Shown here piece by piece: positions 32,853-40,388 of a DNA stretch of 52,825 nt. This DNA is from an uncultured Anaerolineales bacterium (GTDB taxonomy: Bacteria > Chloroflexota > Anaerolineae > UBA4142): the NCBI GenBank assembly GCA_903825565.1, contig CAIKBD010000238.1:1-52825 (forward strand), written 5' to 3'. Position 1 is the stretch's first letter; every line of letters begins with the position of its first letter. Position numbers and translations under genes: made by a program. The notes below the pieces were generated by a model. The model was not told the DNA's origin. It did not search any database and worked only from the letters and a program-made list of their open reading frames with translations.

Positions 32853-34100
32853 TTAGACTGCGCCGTACTCTTTAGTGGCATCAATCCAAACTTTGACCAG
32901 TTCGCCTTTACACTCATCCATCGCCGTGTTCGTGCCCATGATAAAGCCGCCGCCTTTGCCGACGCCTTCGCACATCTGCTTGGTGTACGCGCGGATTTGC
33001 TCGGGTGTGCCGCCTTGCAACAGTGAGACGGGGAACCCGCCATAGTGCGGCATCACATCGCCCAAGATTTCCTTCACCTTGAACATGTTGCTACTTTGCC
33101 ATTGCCCCACACTTTTGCCTTTGGGCAACTCGCGCAGAAATTCCAAGCGTTGATCCCAGACGCCTTCGTAGAACGGAACGGGGGTTAGCCCTGCCTCGAT
33201 CAAATCGAGCATCAAGCCCTTGAGTTGGGGCCAATAAAAAATTTTGAATTGCTCGATGGACATGAATCCGTCGGAACCGCGATGCAGCGGGATGCGGACA
33301 TATTTTGCGCCGGAGGTGCGCGCCGCTTGGATCGCGGCATCCGCACTGATGCGTCGCGCTTTTTCTTCCGCCGCCAACACTTTGTCGGGACGGCGATAAA
33401 TGTCGAGGAAGATGCCGCGCATCCCGCGCAAGGTGTCGGAAATGAAATCGAATGGCGCCATCACCAAAGGTCCCCCGCCGATGCCGGTTGGAAAGCCGAG
33501 CGCATTCAGGCGTTGGGCATTGGCTTGAGCGCGCGCCGCGTTGTCGGCGTACCATTGCAACGTTTTTTCCAGCGCTGCGAGACTCGCTTTGACGGAGGGC
33601 AGGTTGAGTCGGCTGAGAAAATTGAGACCGGCGTAGCCGATCAAAACAATGGGAAAGCGTGGCAAGTCGGTGAAACCTGCCAACTCCTTGAACGCGCGCG
33701 GCATAAACTTGCGGAGGGTAAAGTTGGTGGGGTCTTCGATAAATTCGTCGTACTCCTCCGCCTTCATGTACTCGCCTTCGACAAACTGAAAGGGTTGATC
33801 CGGCGGCAAGCCATAGCCGGGCCATTTGGTTTGCAGATCGCCGAGAAAGACGCTGGGTGATGCGACGAACAGACCGATGCCGGCGATTTGGTCGGGCTGG
33901 AAATACAGCGCCCATTTTTCAAGGAGTTCCTGCGCCTTGTCCGGATTGGCTTCTAATTCTTGGCAGGTGATTTCGCCCAGCCGCGCCAACATGTAACCCA
34001 GGTTGATCGAAATGGGCACGCGATCCGGTTGTTTCAGATCGTAAGCGTCCAGTAACCGTTGCTTGCGCTCGGCAAGCAATTGTTCGGGTGACTGCGACAT
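32853..34100 (-). CDS. Uroporphyrinogen decarboxylase-family corrinoid methyltransferase (candidate demethylase)
   Basis: This 415-residue TIM-barrel protein of the UroD superfamily is of the type found beside corrinoid proteins, not HemE. Landmarks are DRVPISINLGYMLARLGEI, EYDEFIEDPTNFTLRKFMPR, KYVRIPLHRGSDGFMSIEQF and PVPFYEGVWDQRLEFLRELP. The run KEILGDVMPHYGGFPVSLLQ and GKGGGFIMGTNTAMDECKG complete the fold. The HxC zinc motif of MtaA/MtbA is not present; FYEG stands at that position. It is therefore probably a first-step methyltransferase that demethylates an imported substrate onto the corrinoid. GGAGG precedes ATG 34100; it begins 1 nt after the corrinoid gene stop. Confidence 0.85.
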   Translation of the reverse strand: MSQSPEQLLAERKQRLLDAYDLKQPDRVPISINLGYMLARLGEITCQELEANPDKAQELLEKWALYFQPDQIAGIGLFVASPSVFLGDLQTKWPGYGLPPDQPFQFVEGEYMKAEEYDEFIEDPTNFTLRKFMPRAFKELAGFTDLPRFPIVLIGYAGLNFLSRLNLPSVKASLAALEKTLQWYADNAARAQANAQRLNALGFPTGIGGGPLVMAPFDFISDTLRGMRGIFLDIYRRPDKVLAAEEKARRISADAAIQAARTSGAKYVRIPLHRGSDGFMSIEQFKIFYWPQLKGLMLDLIEAGLTPVPFYEGVWDQRLEFLRELPKGKSVGQWQSSNMFKVKEILGDVMPHYGGFPVSLLQGGTPEQIRAYTKQMCEGVGKGGGFIMGTNTAMDECKGELVKVWIDATKEYGAV

Positions 34101-34101
34101 T

Positions 34102-34743
34102 TCATTTGCCTCCGCTCGTCCACTGACGTGCCAGCGCAACCGCCGCCATCGCATCTTTGCCGAACGCATCCGCGCCGGCATATTCGCATACTTGCTGATC
34201 CACCGTGCCGCCGCCGATCATGATTTTGACGTTGGCGCGCAACCCCGCCGCTGTGATCGCATCCACCGTTTCTTTCATCGAAGTGTACGAGAGCGTGAGG
34301 AATCCACTCAGCGCAACGACGGTGGGTTGGACGGAGCGGATTTTTTCGACGAACACTTCAATCGGCACATCTACACCCAGGTCGGTCACGCTGAATCCGC
34401 CGACATCGAGCATGAACCCCACAATGTCTTTGCCGATGTCGTGAATATCGCCCTTGACCGTGCCGAGCACTACTTTGGGGCGTTGGCGCGTGTCTTGCAT
34501 TTCGCCGCCGGTTAGGAGCGGTTTGACGAGAGCCGAAATGCCTTTCATGATTTCACCAGCCAAAATAAGTTCGGGAATAAAATACTGTCCCTTTTCAAAA
34601 CGCGCGCCAACGATTTCCATGGCGGCAGAGCAATCGCTCAGAATGGCTAGCGGTTCCGTGCCCACCGCCAACGCATCTTTGGTGATCTGCAGCGCGGATT
34701 CTTCATCCATGTCTGCAATGGCATCAACAAGTTTTTGATTCAT
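34102..34743 (-). CDS. Corrinoid (cobalamin-binding) methyl-carrier protein
   Basis: This 213-residue protein has an N-terminal helical cap (about 1-88) and a Rossmann B12-binding domain with the cobalt-ligand signature GDIHDIGKDIV (D99, H101, G104), then SGFLTLSY and IMIGGGTV. It matches MtaC/MtbC/MtmC and the O-demethylase corrinoid proteins. The histidine coordinates cobalt in base-off corrinoid, which carries the methyl group between the UroD-type methyltransferase and the folate enzyme. ATG 34743 has AGAGG 5 nt upstream. It lies between the two methyltransferase genes, as expected for a three-component system. Confidence 0.95.
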   Translation of the reverse strand: MNQKLVDAIADMDEESALQITKDALAVGTEPLAILSDCSAAMEIVGARFEKGQYFIPELILAGEIMKGISALVKPLLTGGEMQDTRQRPKVVLGTVKGDIHDIGKDIVGFMLDVGGFSVTDLGVDVPIEVFVEKIRSVQPTVVALSGFLTLSYTSMKETVDAITAAGLRANVKIMIGGGTVDQQVCEYAGADAFGKDAMAAVALARQWTSGGK

Positions 34744-34786
34744 AGAATCCTCTTTAACCGTAAAATGTTTAGCGCGCCGGCAACAT

Positions 34787-35611
34787 TTATTTCGGCTTGC
34801 CATTCGCCGGCGCAGTTGACTCAAGCAACCCCGCCCGATAGGCGCGCGTGTAACCGAGGCAATGCTTGTCGCGTCCGAGCAACAAATCCGCCGCGCGCAG
34901 GGCGGCTTGCAGTTCGCGATCATTCGGATCGATGATGGCGGTGTCCATCCCGGCGTCCAAAGCCAGGATCAGGAAGGTGCGATTGATCAGAGAGCGGACG
35001 GGCAGACCAAAGGAAACGTTGCTCAAGCCGCACGAAATATGCGCTTGGGGAAATTGCGTACGCAGTGCGCGCATGGTGTTAAAAGTGATGCGCGCGGCTT
35101 CGGTATTCGTCGCAATTGTCATCGCCAACGGATCGATATACACCTTGTCGTCGGGCACACCCGCGCGCCGCGCTTCGGCAATGACCTTGTCCATCACTTG
35201 GATGCGCCCCTCAACGGTGGGGGGGATGCCCTTGTCATCCATGCACAGGGCGATGACTTGACAGCCGTGTTCCGCCACGATGGGCAAAATATTGTTCAGG
35301 CGGTTTTGCTCACCGCTGATAGAATTGATCATCGGGGTCTTGGTGACGTGTTGCATGGCGGCGCGCAACGCGTCGGGGTTTGCGCTATCCAAGCACAAGG
35401 GCGCATCGGACACTTGTTGCACGAGACCAACCAGCCAGATCAAATCTGCCGCTTCGCGGTCCGGAGCTGTGCCCGCATTCACGTCGAGCCAATGCGCGCC
35501 CCCTTCAATCTGCCGCTTGGCTAAATTCTGAATGAATTCGGCGTCGCGTTCGGCGATTGCCTTGCCCACTAACTTGCGAGTGCCATTGATTTTTTCGCCA
35601 ATGATTTTCAT
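34787..35611 (-). CDS. Methyltetrahydrofolate:corrinoid methyltransferase (AcsE/MtvA/MtrH-like)
   Basis: This 274-residue TIM-barrel enzyme of the pterin-binding (dihydropteroate synthase-like) family starts MKIIGEKINGTRKLVGKAI. It contains WLDVNAGTAPDREAADLIWL, CLDSANPDALRAAM, PMINSISGEQNRLN, IDPLAMTIATNTEAARITF and CGLSNVSFGLP. These are the tetrahydrofolate-binding and NxxG/LSNVSFG hallmarks of MeTr. It passes the methyl group from corrinoid to H4folate, or the reverse. It is the first gene behind the strong promoter at 35879 and leads the corrinoid operon. GGAGAGTCTAAA precedes the ATG. Confidence 0.94.
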   Translation of the reverse strand: MKIIGEKINGTRKLVGKAIAERDAEFIQNLAKRQIEGGAHWLDVNAGTAPDREAADLIWLVGLVQQVSDAPLCLDSANPDALRAAMQHVTKTPMINSISGEQNRLNNILPIVAEHGCQVIALCMDDKGIPPTVEGRIQVMDKVIAEARRAGVPDDKVYIDPLAMTIATNTEAARITFNTMRALRTQFPQAHISCGLSNVSFGLPVRSLINRTFLILALDAGMDTAIIDPNDRELQAALRAADLLLGRDKHCLGYTRAYRAGLLESTAPANGKPK

Positions 35612-35652
35612 TTTAGACTCTCCGCCTAGCCAGATACAGTGCGCAATTCAAA

Positions 35653-35850
35653 TTATGCCGGGTGAATGAAACAAGCGATGTTTTGCGACGAGCGCGGGCA
35701 ATTGTTTCCTCCGAAACCGTTTTTCGTTTCGCGGATAAAGTTGGAGACCCAGGGCGAGGGTTTTATAGGAAATGCCATTAGAGAGGAGAGGGGAGGCGGC
35801 ATTCCTTCGATTGCATCAGCGTCGGCAATGACCTTTATGCGGCGGTTCAT
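35653..35850 (-). CDS. Small open reading frame in the leader of the corrinoid operon (uncertain)
   Basis: This 65-codon frame (MNRRIKVIADADAIEGMPPP...) is positioned like a real gene. It lies 22 nt downstream of the predicted transcript start and is preceded by AAAGGTGAT, a good Shine-Dalgarno, 9 nt before ATG 35850. No family is recognised and its composition (many P, S, N, C) is not typical of a folded protein. The antisense frame at 35666-35926 (starting MKQAMFCDERGQLF) is equally open, so the conserved object could be on either strand or could be a structured RNA. It contains hairpin-forming pairs GGAATGCC/GGCATTTCC and CGAAAC/GTTTCG. Treat it as a candidate leader peptide or regulatory RNA. 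Confidence 0.35.
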   Translation of the reverse strand: MNRRIKVIADADAIEGMPPPLSSLMAFPIKPSPWVSNFIRETKNGFGGNNCPRSSQNIACFIHPA

Positions 35851-35878
35851 TGAATTTTCATCACCTTTGATTTTTCTA

Positions 35879-35907
35879 ATTATACACTTATATAAGGTAG
35901 TTGTCAA
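35879..35907 (-). promoter_or_regulatory. Perfect consensus sigma70 promoter with internal palindrome
   Basis: On the minus strand TTGACA, a 17-nt spacer and TATAAT (plus coordinates 35902-35907 and 35879-35884) match consensus at all twelve positions. The spacer contains the perfect palindrome CTTATATAAG (35887-35896), a candidate operator. It faces the methyltransferase genes, with a leader of about 260 nt. The stretch 35908-36029, upstream of it, holds no gene that I can support. Confidence 0.88.
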
Positions 35908-36029
35908 AAAGCAGCATTTCCCATGAAAATTCGTGCATTTTGAATATGACACGGAGAACGAACCGGAATGAGCAAAAACTGGTGATTCGCGGAAGAAATA
36001 TGGATGTAATGATCTTGAGACGAGTTCCG

Positions 36030-38534
36030 TTAGTGGGCACATCCAGCGTTGCCGACAGGGGAACGCTGGGGTGTTTGCCAGGGTAGGGTAATGGTGAAAC
36101 AACTGCCTTTGCCCAGTTCGCTGGCAACCGTGACACTGCCACCGTGCAGTTTTACCATGCGTGCGACGAGTGCCAACCCCAAACCCGTGCCTTCATAGCG
36201 GCGATTCAAGCCGCTGTCCAACTGGACAAATGGCTGGAACAAGCGAGTGAGGTTTTCCTGTGCAATTCCAATGCCTGTATCGCTGACTGAAAAACTGACC
36301 GTTTGATCTTTCGCATTACTGTTCACTTGCAATTCGACCTGCCCACCTTCGGGAGTGAATTTGACGGCGTTGTTCAACAGGTTGACCAGCATCTGTTTGA
36401 GCCGTCGTCCATCTAGATGGAGTTGCTCTACTGCCGGATCCAATTTGCTGGTCACTTGGATATGTTTCTTGTGGGCGGCATCCTTGACGAACAGCAGACT
36501 CGACTGGCAAACCTCCTGCACCATGACGGGTCCAAGTTCCAGGATCATTTGGCTGGCTTCCAGTTTAGAGAGATCGAGGATGTCGTTGATGAGCGCGAGT
36601 AAATGCCGCCCGCTTGATTCGATGGTCTGGAGCGATGCGAGTTGCTCTTCATTCAACGCGCCCATGTATTGTTCGCTTAGACTTTCCGCCAAGCCCAGGA
36701 TAGCGGTCAGCGGAGTGCGCAACTCGTGGCTCATGCTGGCAAGGAATTCATCCTTGATCCGTATGGCGCGTTGGAGCTCCGCATTAGCCAGTTGCAAAGC
36801 GGCTTCCGCGCGTTTGCGCTCGGAAATGTCAATCATGGTGGTGCGACTTGACACATACTGCCCGTTTGCATCGTACACGGCAACGGTGTTGAGGGTGACC
36901 GGAAAAATTGTGCCATCCTTGCGCTTTGCCAGCATCTCCCGATCGGTGATTTCGCCGTTGGCAATCAACGGTCGAAAATTTTCTGTCCACGTTTGTTCAC
37001 TGGGGGGCGCAAAAATGAGCGACGCCGGTTTGCCGAGCAGGTCAGCGTGGGTGTAACCCAGCATGTTCAATGCGGTCTGATTGATTTGGACGATGTTGCC
37101 GTCGGCATCGAGCGAGTGATAGCCGGCTGGCGCATGATCATACAAATCTTGCAATTGCGCGGTGCGTTGCCTGACCCGCTCTTCCAAGTCTACGGCGAGC
37201 CGGCGATATTTTTCTTCGCTTTCGCGGAGGTTCTCCTCCGCTTGTTTGCGTTCAGTAATGTCCTGGATCAACGCCGTGACCGCCAACGGCTTTCCATCCG
37301 CTGTGTAGGTGATGTGTCCGTAATTGGTGACCCAGATTATTTTTCCTTGGGGATCCAAGATGCGGTATTCGAGCTGTAACATTTGCTTCTGGGTGAACGC
37401 TTCCTGAATCGAACGGACAAGCCGCGCTCTGTCGTCCGGGTAAAACCGTTCGACAACCTTCGTAAAATCAGTCTGCGTATAATCCACTCCGAAAATACGC
37501 GCCGCTTCGGGCGACCATTCCAGGCGATTCGCCGGAATGTGCCACCGCCATGTGCCCATCCGCGCGGCAATCAGCGCTTGGCTCAACTGCTCGCGGCTGG
37601 CTTGCAAAGCTTCTTCTGTGCGCTGATGGACGATAATGTTGCCGATTTCCACCGCCACCGCTTCCAACGCGGTGCGGGAAGAATCGGGGATGCTCGCCAG
37701 GGTGTGCGAAGCGATATTCAGGCAGCCCAATACCTGGCTATGGTGTTGGATGGGAATTGCCGCCGCCGTGCCCAGCCCTTCTGCGGTGTAATAGGGTTGC
37801 GCGGTCATGTCGGCTTTGGTGAAATGCAAGGGTTTGCCCGCCAAGATCATTTTGAAACTAGGCGTTCCATCTTCGATGCGTGCGATGGCAGTGACAAAAT
37901 CCGTGCCGAGTCCGCAATGATAAACAAGGTCAAAAGTCCGTGCCAAATTGTCCAAGAGATAAATGCCGCCGCTGTCCATCCCTGAAACGTGTAGCACGAT
38001 TTGAAAACAAGACTCCCACAGCTCGGCTTGTGGCAGATTGGCGTTTGCCAATCGCGCTAGGTCGCGTTGGGCGGCAATTACTTCGCGGGCGCGCTTGCGT
38101 TCGGTCACATCGCGGACGGTGCACAAGACAACGGGTTCGCCACCGGGCACAGGATGGTGGCTGAGACTGATCTCGACGGGAAATTCCTCGCCATTTTTGC
38201 GCCGCGCAAAAATATCGTGCCCTGCGCCCGGAGTAATGGGAAGCGGTTGCGCCATAAACCGGGTGCGGCCTGCTATGTGTTGACCGTGTATGGCGCTGGG
38301 TAACAAGGTTTCCACTGGCGCGCCAATCAATTCGCTGGGGGCGTAGCCGAATAGCGTTTCGGTTTGCGCGTTGATCATAAGGATTGTGCCTGTCGCGTCA
38401 ATGATGATCATCGCATCGGGGGTGGCAGTTTGAAGTAGGGCTTGCTCTGTTTGCCGGCGTGCGGTAATTTCTAATTCGGCAATCCGGCGACGCAAAGTTG
38501 CATTTTCTTTTTCGAGCATGGCTTGGGTAATCAT
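36030..38534 (-). CDS. Soluble hybrid-sensor histidine kinase: PAS-GAF-PAS-PAS-HisKA-HATPase
   Basis: This 834-residue cytoplasmic sensor kinase has no TM helix. It has PAS1 (about 30-145), GAF (about 165-300), PAS2 (about 315-430), PAS3 (about 462-575) and a HisKA domain with H603 in MSHELRTPL. HATPase_c follows with N-box NLLNNAVKFTPEGG, G1 DTGIGIA and G2 GTGLGLAL. There is no receiver domain and no response-regulator gene adjacent, so it is an orphan kinase. ATG 38534 is preceded by AGGAC; an upstream frame to 38765 lacks support. It ends 123 nt before the corrinoid-operon promoter on the same strand, which may link it to regulation of that operon, but this is inference. Confidence 0.92.
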   Translation of the reverse strand: MITQAMLEKENATLRRRIAELEITARRQTEQALLQTATPDAMIIIDATGTILMINAQTETLFGYAPSELIGAPVETLLPSAIHGQHIAGRTRFMAQPLPITPGAGHDIFARRKNGEEFPVEISLSHHPVPGGEPVVLCTVRDVTERKRAREVIAAQRDLARLANANLPQAELWESCFQIVLHVSGMDSGGIYLLDNLARTFDLVYHCGLGTDFVTAIARIEDGTPSFKMILAGKPLHFTKADMTAQPYYTAEGLGTAAAIPIQHHSQVLGCLNIASHTLASIPDSSRTALEAVAVEIGNIIVHQRTEEALQASREQLSQALIAARMGTWRWHIPANRLEWSPEAARIFGVDYTQTDFTKVVERFYPDDRARLVRSIQEAFTQKQMLQLEYRILDPQGKIIWVTNYGHITYTADGKPLAVTALIQDITERKQAEENLRESEEKYRRLAVDLEERVRQRTAQLQDLYDHAPAGYHSLDADGNIVQINQTALNMLGYTHADLLGKPASLIFAPPSEQTWTENFRPLIANGEITDREMLAKRKDGTIFPVTLNTVAVYDANGQYVSSRTTMIDISERKRAEAALQLANAELQRAIRIKDEFLASMSHELRTPLTAILGLAESLSEQYMGALNEEQLASLQTIESSGRHLLALINDILDLSKLEASQMILELGPVMVQEVCQSSLLFVKDAAHKKHIQVTSKLDPAVEQLHLDGRRLKQMLVNLLNNAVKFTPEGGQVELQVNSNAKDQTVSFSVSDTGIGIAQENLTRLFQPFVQLDSGLNRRYEGTGLGLALVARMVKLHGGSVTVASELGKGSCFTITLPWQTPQRSPVGNAGCAH

Positions 38535-38615
38535 AATGGTTCGTCCTAGAAATCCGGCGGAGAAATCTGGTCCTTGTTCCACCGCGGGGCGGCAAAACGA
38601 ATCCGCTCCGATAAA

Positions 38616-38624
38616 TTGATTATA
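38616..38624 (-). promoter_or_regulatory. Extended -10 element for the kinase gene
   Basis: On the minus strand TATAAT (plus 38619-38624) is preceded by TGT as an extended -10. No good -35 is visible. The leader is about 80 nt. Nothing else was seen in 38535-38758. Confidence 0.55.
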
Positions 38625-38758
38625 ACACTTTCGTTCAAATCCAGAAAACGAGAGGCAGAGCGAGACGGCATCTTCTATCGCAAAAACACAGGGCGCAGAA
38701 AAATATTCCGATCCCGAACACGGGTTGCGCTTGCGGAGTGGTTTGAGCGATATAGTGC

Positions 38759-38808
38759 TTGACAAAAAATAATAATCTAATATAATTAGATTATTCTAAT
38801 AGTATTAG
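38759..38808 (+). promoter_or_regulatory. Promoter overlapped by two operator palindromes
   Basis: TTGACA (38759-38764), a 16-nt spacer and TATAAT (38781-38786). The -10 sits in the middle of a perfect 11-bp inverted repeat, AATAATCTAAT / ATA / ATTAGATTATT (38771-38795). A second perfect palindrome, CTAATA G TATTAG (38796-38808), follows at the transcript start. This is textbook geometry for TetR autorepression. Confidence 0.88.
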
Positions 38809-38823
38809 GTAAATGGATAGCCA

Positions 38824-39447
38824 ATGAAAACAGGCAAACCTATTTCGCTTCGGCGACAACGGAACCGCGACCTGACGATCAAGACCATTCTCGAAACTGC
38901 CCGCGCGATTATGCGCGAAGAAGGAGTCGCCGCGCTTTCGATGCAAGGATTGGCGCGACGATTAGATCTGCGGGCGCCATCTCTGTACCATTATTTTTCC
39001 GGCAAGATGGATATTTACGACGCTTTGTTCAGATTGGGTTTTACGCTCTATGCCGAACAGATGCAGAAAACGATTCAAGGCGCATCCACCTGGCAGGAAG
39101 ATCTTTATTTGACATTTGAATCTTACATGACCTTTGCTTTGCAAAACCCGGAGCTTTATCAATTGTGTTTCGAGCGACCGGTTCCCGGCTTTGTGCCATC
39201 CGCGGCGAGTCTTCAAGTGAGCGCGAAATTACGTGACGAGTCTTATGTCCGCGCCGCTCGCTTGCATCAAGTGATTCGCACCGATCTCACGCCCCATCAG
39301 TTGGCGGATTTTTTGATTGCGATGATGCACGGGCTAACGGCGTTGCACCTGGCTAATGAGCCGCACTTGCCGTTAGGGCAGGGACGATTTGGAGTTTTAA
39401 TACCTGCCGCTTTGGCGGTACTGAATCAAGCCTGGTCGAAACCCTGA
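38824..39447 (+). CDS. TetR-family transcriptional repressor
   Basis: This 207-residue repressor has an N-terminal HTH of TetR type: IKTILETARAIMREEGVAAL, SMQGLARRLDLRAPSLYHYF and SGKMDIYDAL. A helical ligand-binding C-terminal domain of the WHG/TetR_C_33 kind follows (FALQNPELYQLCFERPVPGF). It starts at ATG 38824, which has weak upstream purines. The two palindromes overlapping its promoter are the likely operators. It lies 25 nt upstream of the DinB-fold gene at 39473, so it probably controls both. The inducer is unknown. Confidence 0.92.
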   Translation: MKTGKPISLRRQRNRDLTIKTILETARAIMREEGVAALSMQGLARRLDLRAPSLYHYFSGKMDIYDALFRLGFTLYAEQMQKTIQGASTWQEDLYLTFESYMTFALQNPELYQLCFERPVPGFVPSAASLQVSAKLRDESYVRAARLHQVIRTDLTPHQLADFLIAMMHGLTALHLANEPHLPLGQGRFGVLIPAALAVLNQAWSKP

Positions 39448-39472
39448 TCGGCTCATTTCAAATGGAGGATCA

Positions 39473-40297
39473 ATGGTTGCGGTTGCTTTTTCTCAGCCGG
39501 TTTTTAACGCTATGCGCGTGCCATATATCACTGCGGAGGAGGCGCACACCTTGTTGCGGACGGAGTTGGAACGCTTCGTCGCGCTTGTGGAAACGCTTGA
39601 GCCAGATGACTGGCGTCAGCCCACGGCGTGTACCGCTTGGACTGTGCGTGACATGGTCGCTCACCAAGCGGGCGGCTATGCCAGTGGGACGAGTTACAAG
39701 GAGATGATTCGCCAGTACAGCGTTCGTCCCAAACGGGGGCAACTTCCCGAAGATGCGGTCAACGCACTCCAACTGCGCGAACGAGAAGCCAAGTCGCCGG
39801 CGGAACTTGTTGCAGAACTGCGCCAGGTGGGTCCAATTGCCGCCGCCAAATGGGCTTTTCAATTTCGCCTTGCGCGGTCAGTGGCAATTCCTCACGCTGT
39901 TGGCGGGGTTCTATCTCTGCGCCATTTGATGTGGGTTATTCATAGTCGTGACACTTGGATGCATCGGTTGGATATTTGCCGCGCGACCCAACGCGCGTTT
40001 CAACAGACCCGCGAACACGATGGTCGAATTGTTGCGCTCGTGATGCGCGACCTGGGTTTTCGTCTGCCGAAACAACTAGGGGATCGGAGCGTGATCTTCG
40101 ATTTGACAGGGATAGCCGGGGGAGTATGGCAAGTCGGATCGGACAAACCTGCCGCCACCATCCAGATGGATGTGCTTGACTTTAACATTCTTGCGTCTGG
40201 ACGGTTTGACTATGCGGCGGGACGCGCGCGCGCTACGCTGAGCGGCGACGTGACGCTGGCGGAATTAGCGTTGAGGAAAACGCTCGTGCTGTATTGA
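39473..40297 (+). CDS. DinB/mycothiol-maleylpyruvate isomerase-fold protein (TIGR03083-like)
   Basis: This 274-residue protein has the four-helix DinB/MDMPI N-terminal domain, EPDDWRQPTACTAWTVRDMV followed by AHQAGGYASG. It has metal-site residues of the family (H near 63, and HxxxxxD-type HSRDTWMHRLDICRAT around 162-177). The C-terminal part is SCP2-like. In Actinobacteria the family acts in thiol-dependent isomerisation or detoxification. Mycothiol is not expected in Chloroflexota, so another thiol or a different reaction is likely. AATGGAGGATCA precedes the start. It is co-oriented with, and probably repressed by, the TetR regulator. A conserved length and intact histidines suggest a functional enzyme. 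Confidence 0.82.
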   Translation: MVAVAFSQPVFNAMRVPYITAEEAHTLLRTELERFVALVETLEPDDWRQPTACTAWTVRDMVAHQAGGYASGTSYKEMIRQYSVRPKRGQLPEDAVNALQLREREAKSPAELVAELRQVGPIAAAKWAFQFRLARSVAIPHAVGGVLSLRHLMWVIHSRDTWMHRLDICRATQRAFQQTREHDGRIVALVMRDLGFRLPKQLGDRSVIFDLTGIAGGVWQVGSDKPAATIQMDVLDFNILASGRFDYAAGRARATLSGDVTLAELALRKTLVLY

Positions 40298-40314
40298 GGG
40301 AGCGTGGTCAGCGC

Positions 40315-40388
40315 AAACGGAATTATCGGCGAGGGTGGACAGGGTGCGCGTTGTGTGTGAATCGCAACGCGCACCCATGGTTCCGTTT
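40315..40388. other. Nested inverted repeats between convergent genes
   Basis: The inner stem GGGTGCGCGTTG (40342-40353) pairs with CAACGCGCACCC (40365-40376). The outer arms AAACGGAA (40315-40322) and TTCCGTTT (40381-40388) are perfect complements. There is no U-run, so it may be a factor-dependent or bidirectional terminator. Confidence 0.6.

Noticed and set aside
32705-33043. N-terminal extension of the livK frame to 33043
   Set aside because: The signal peptide and Shine-Dalgarno fix the start at GTG 32704; the extension overlaps the UroD-family gene.
35666-35926. Plus-strand 86-codon frame antisense to the corrinoid-operon leader
   Set aside because: It would be transcribed against the perfect promoter and has no ribosome site that I can see; kept only as an alternative reading of a possibly conserved leader.
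40342-40376. Hairpin as an intrinsic terminator
   Set aside because: The 12-bp stem is strong, but no U-run follows in either direction, so it is listed only as an inverted repeat.
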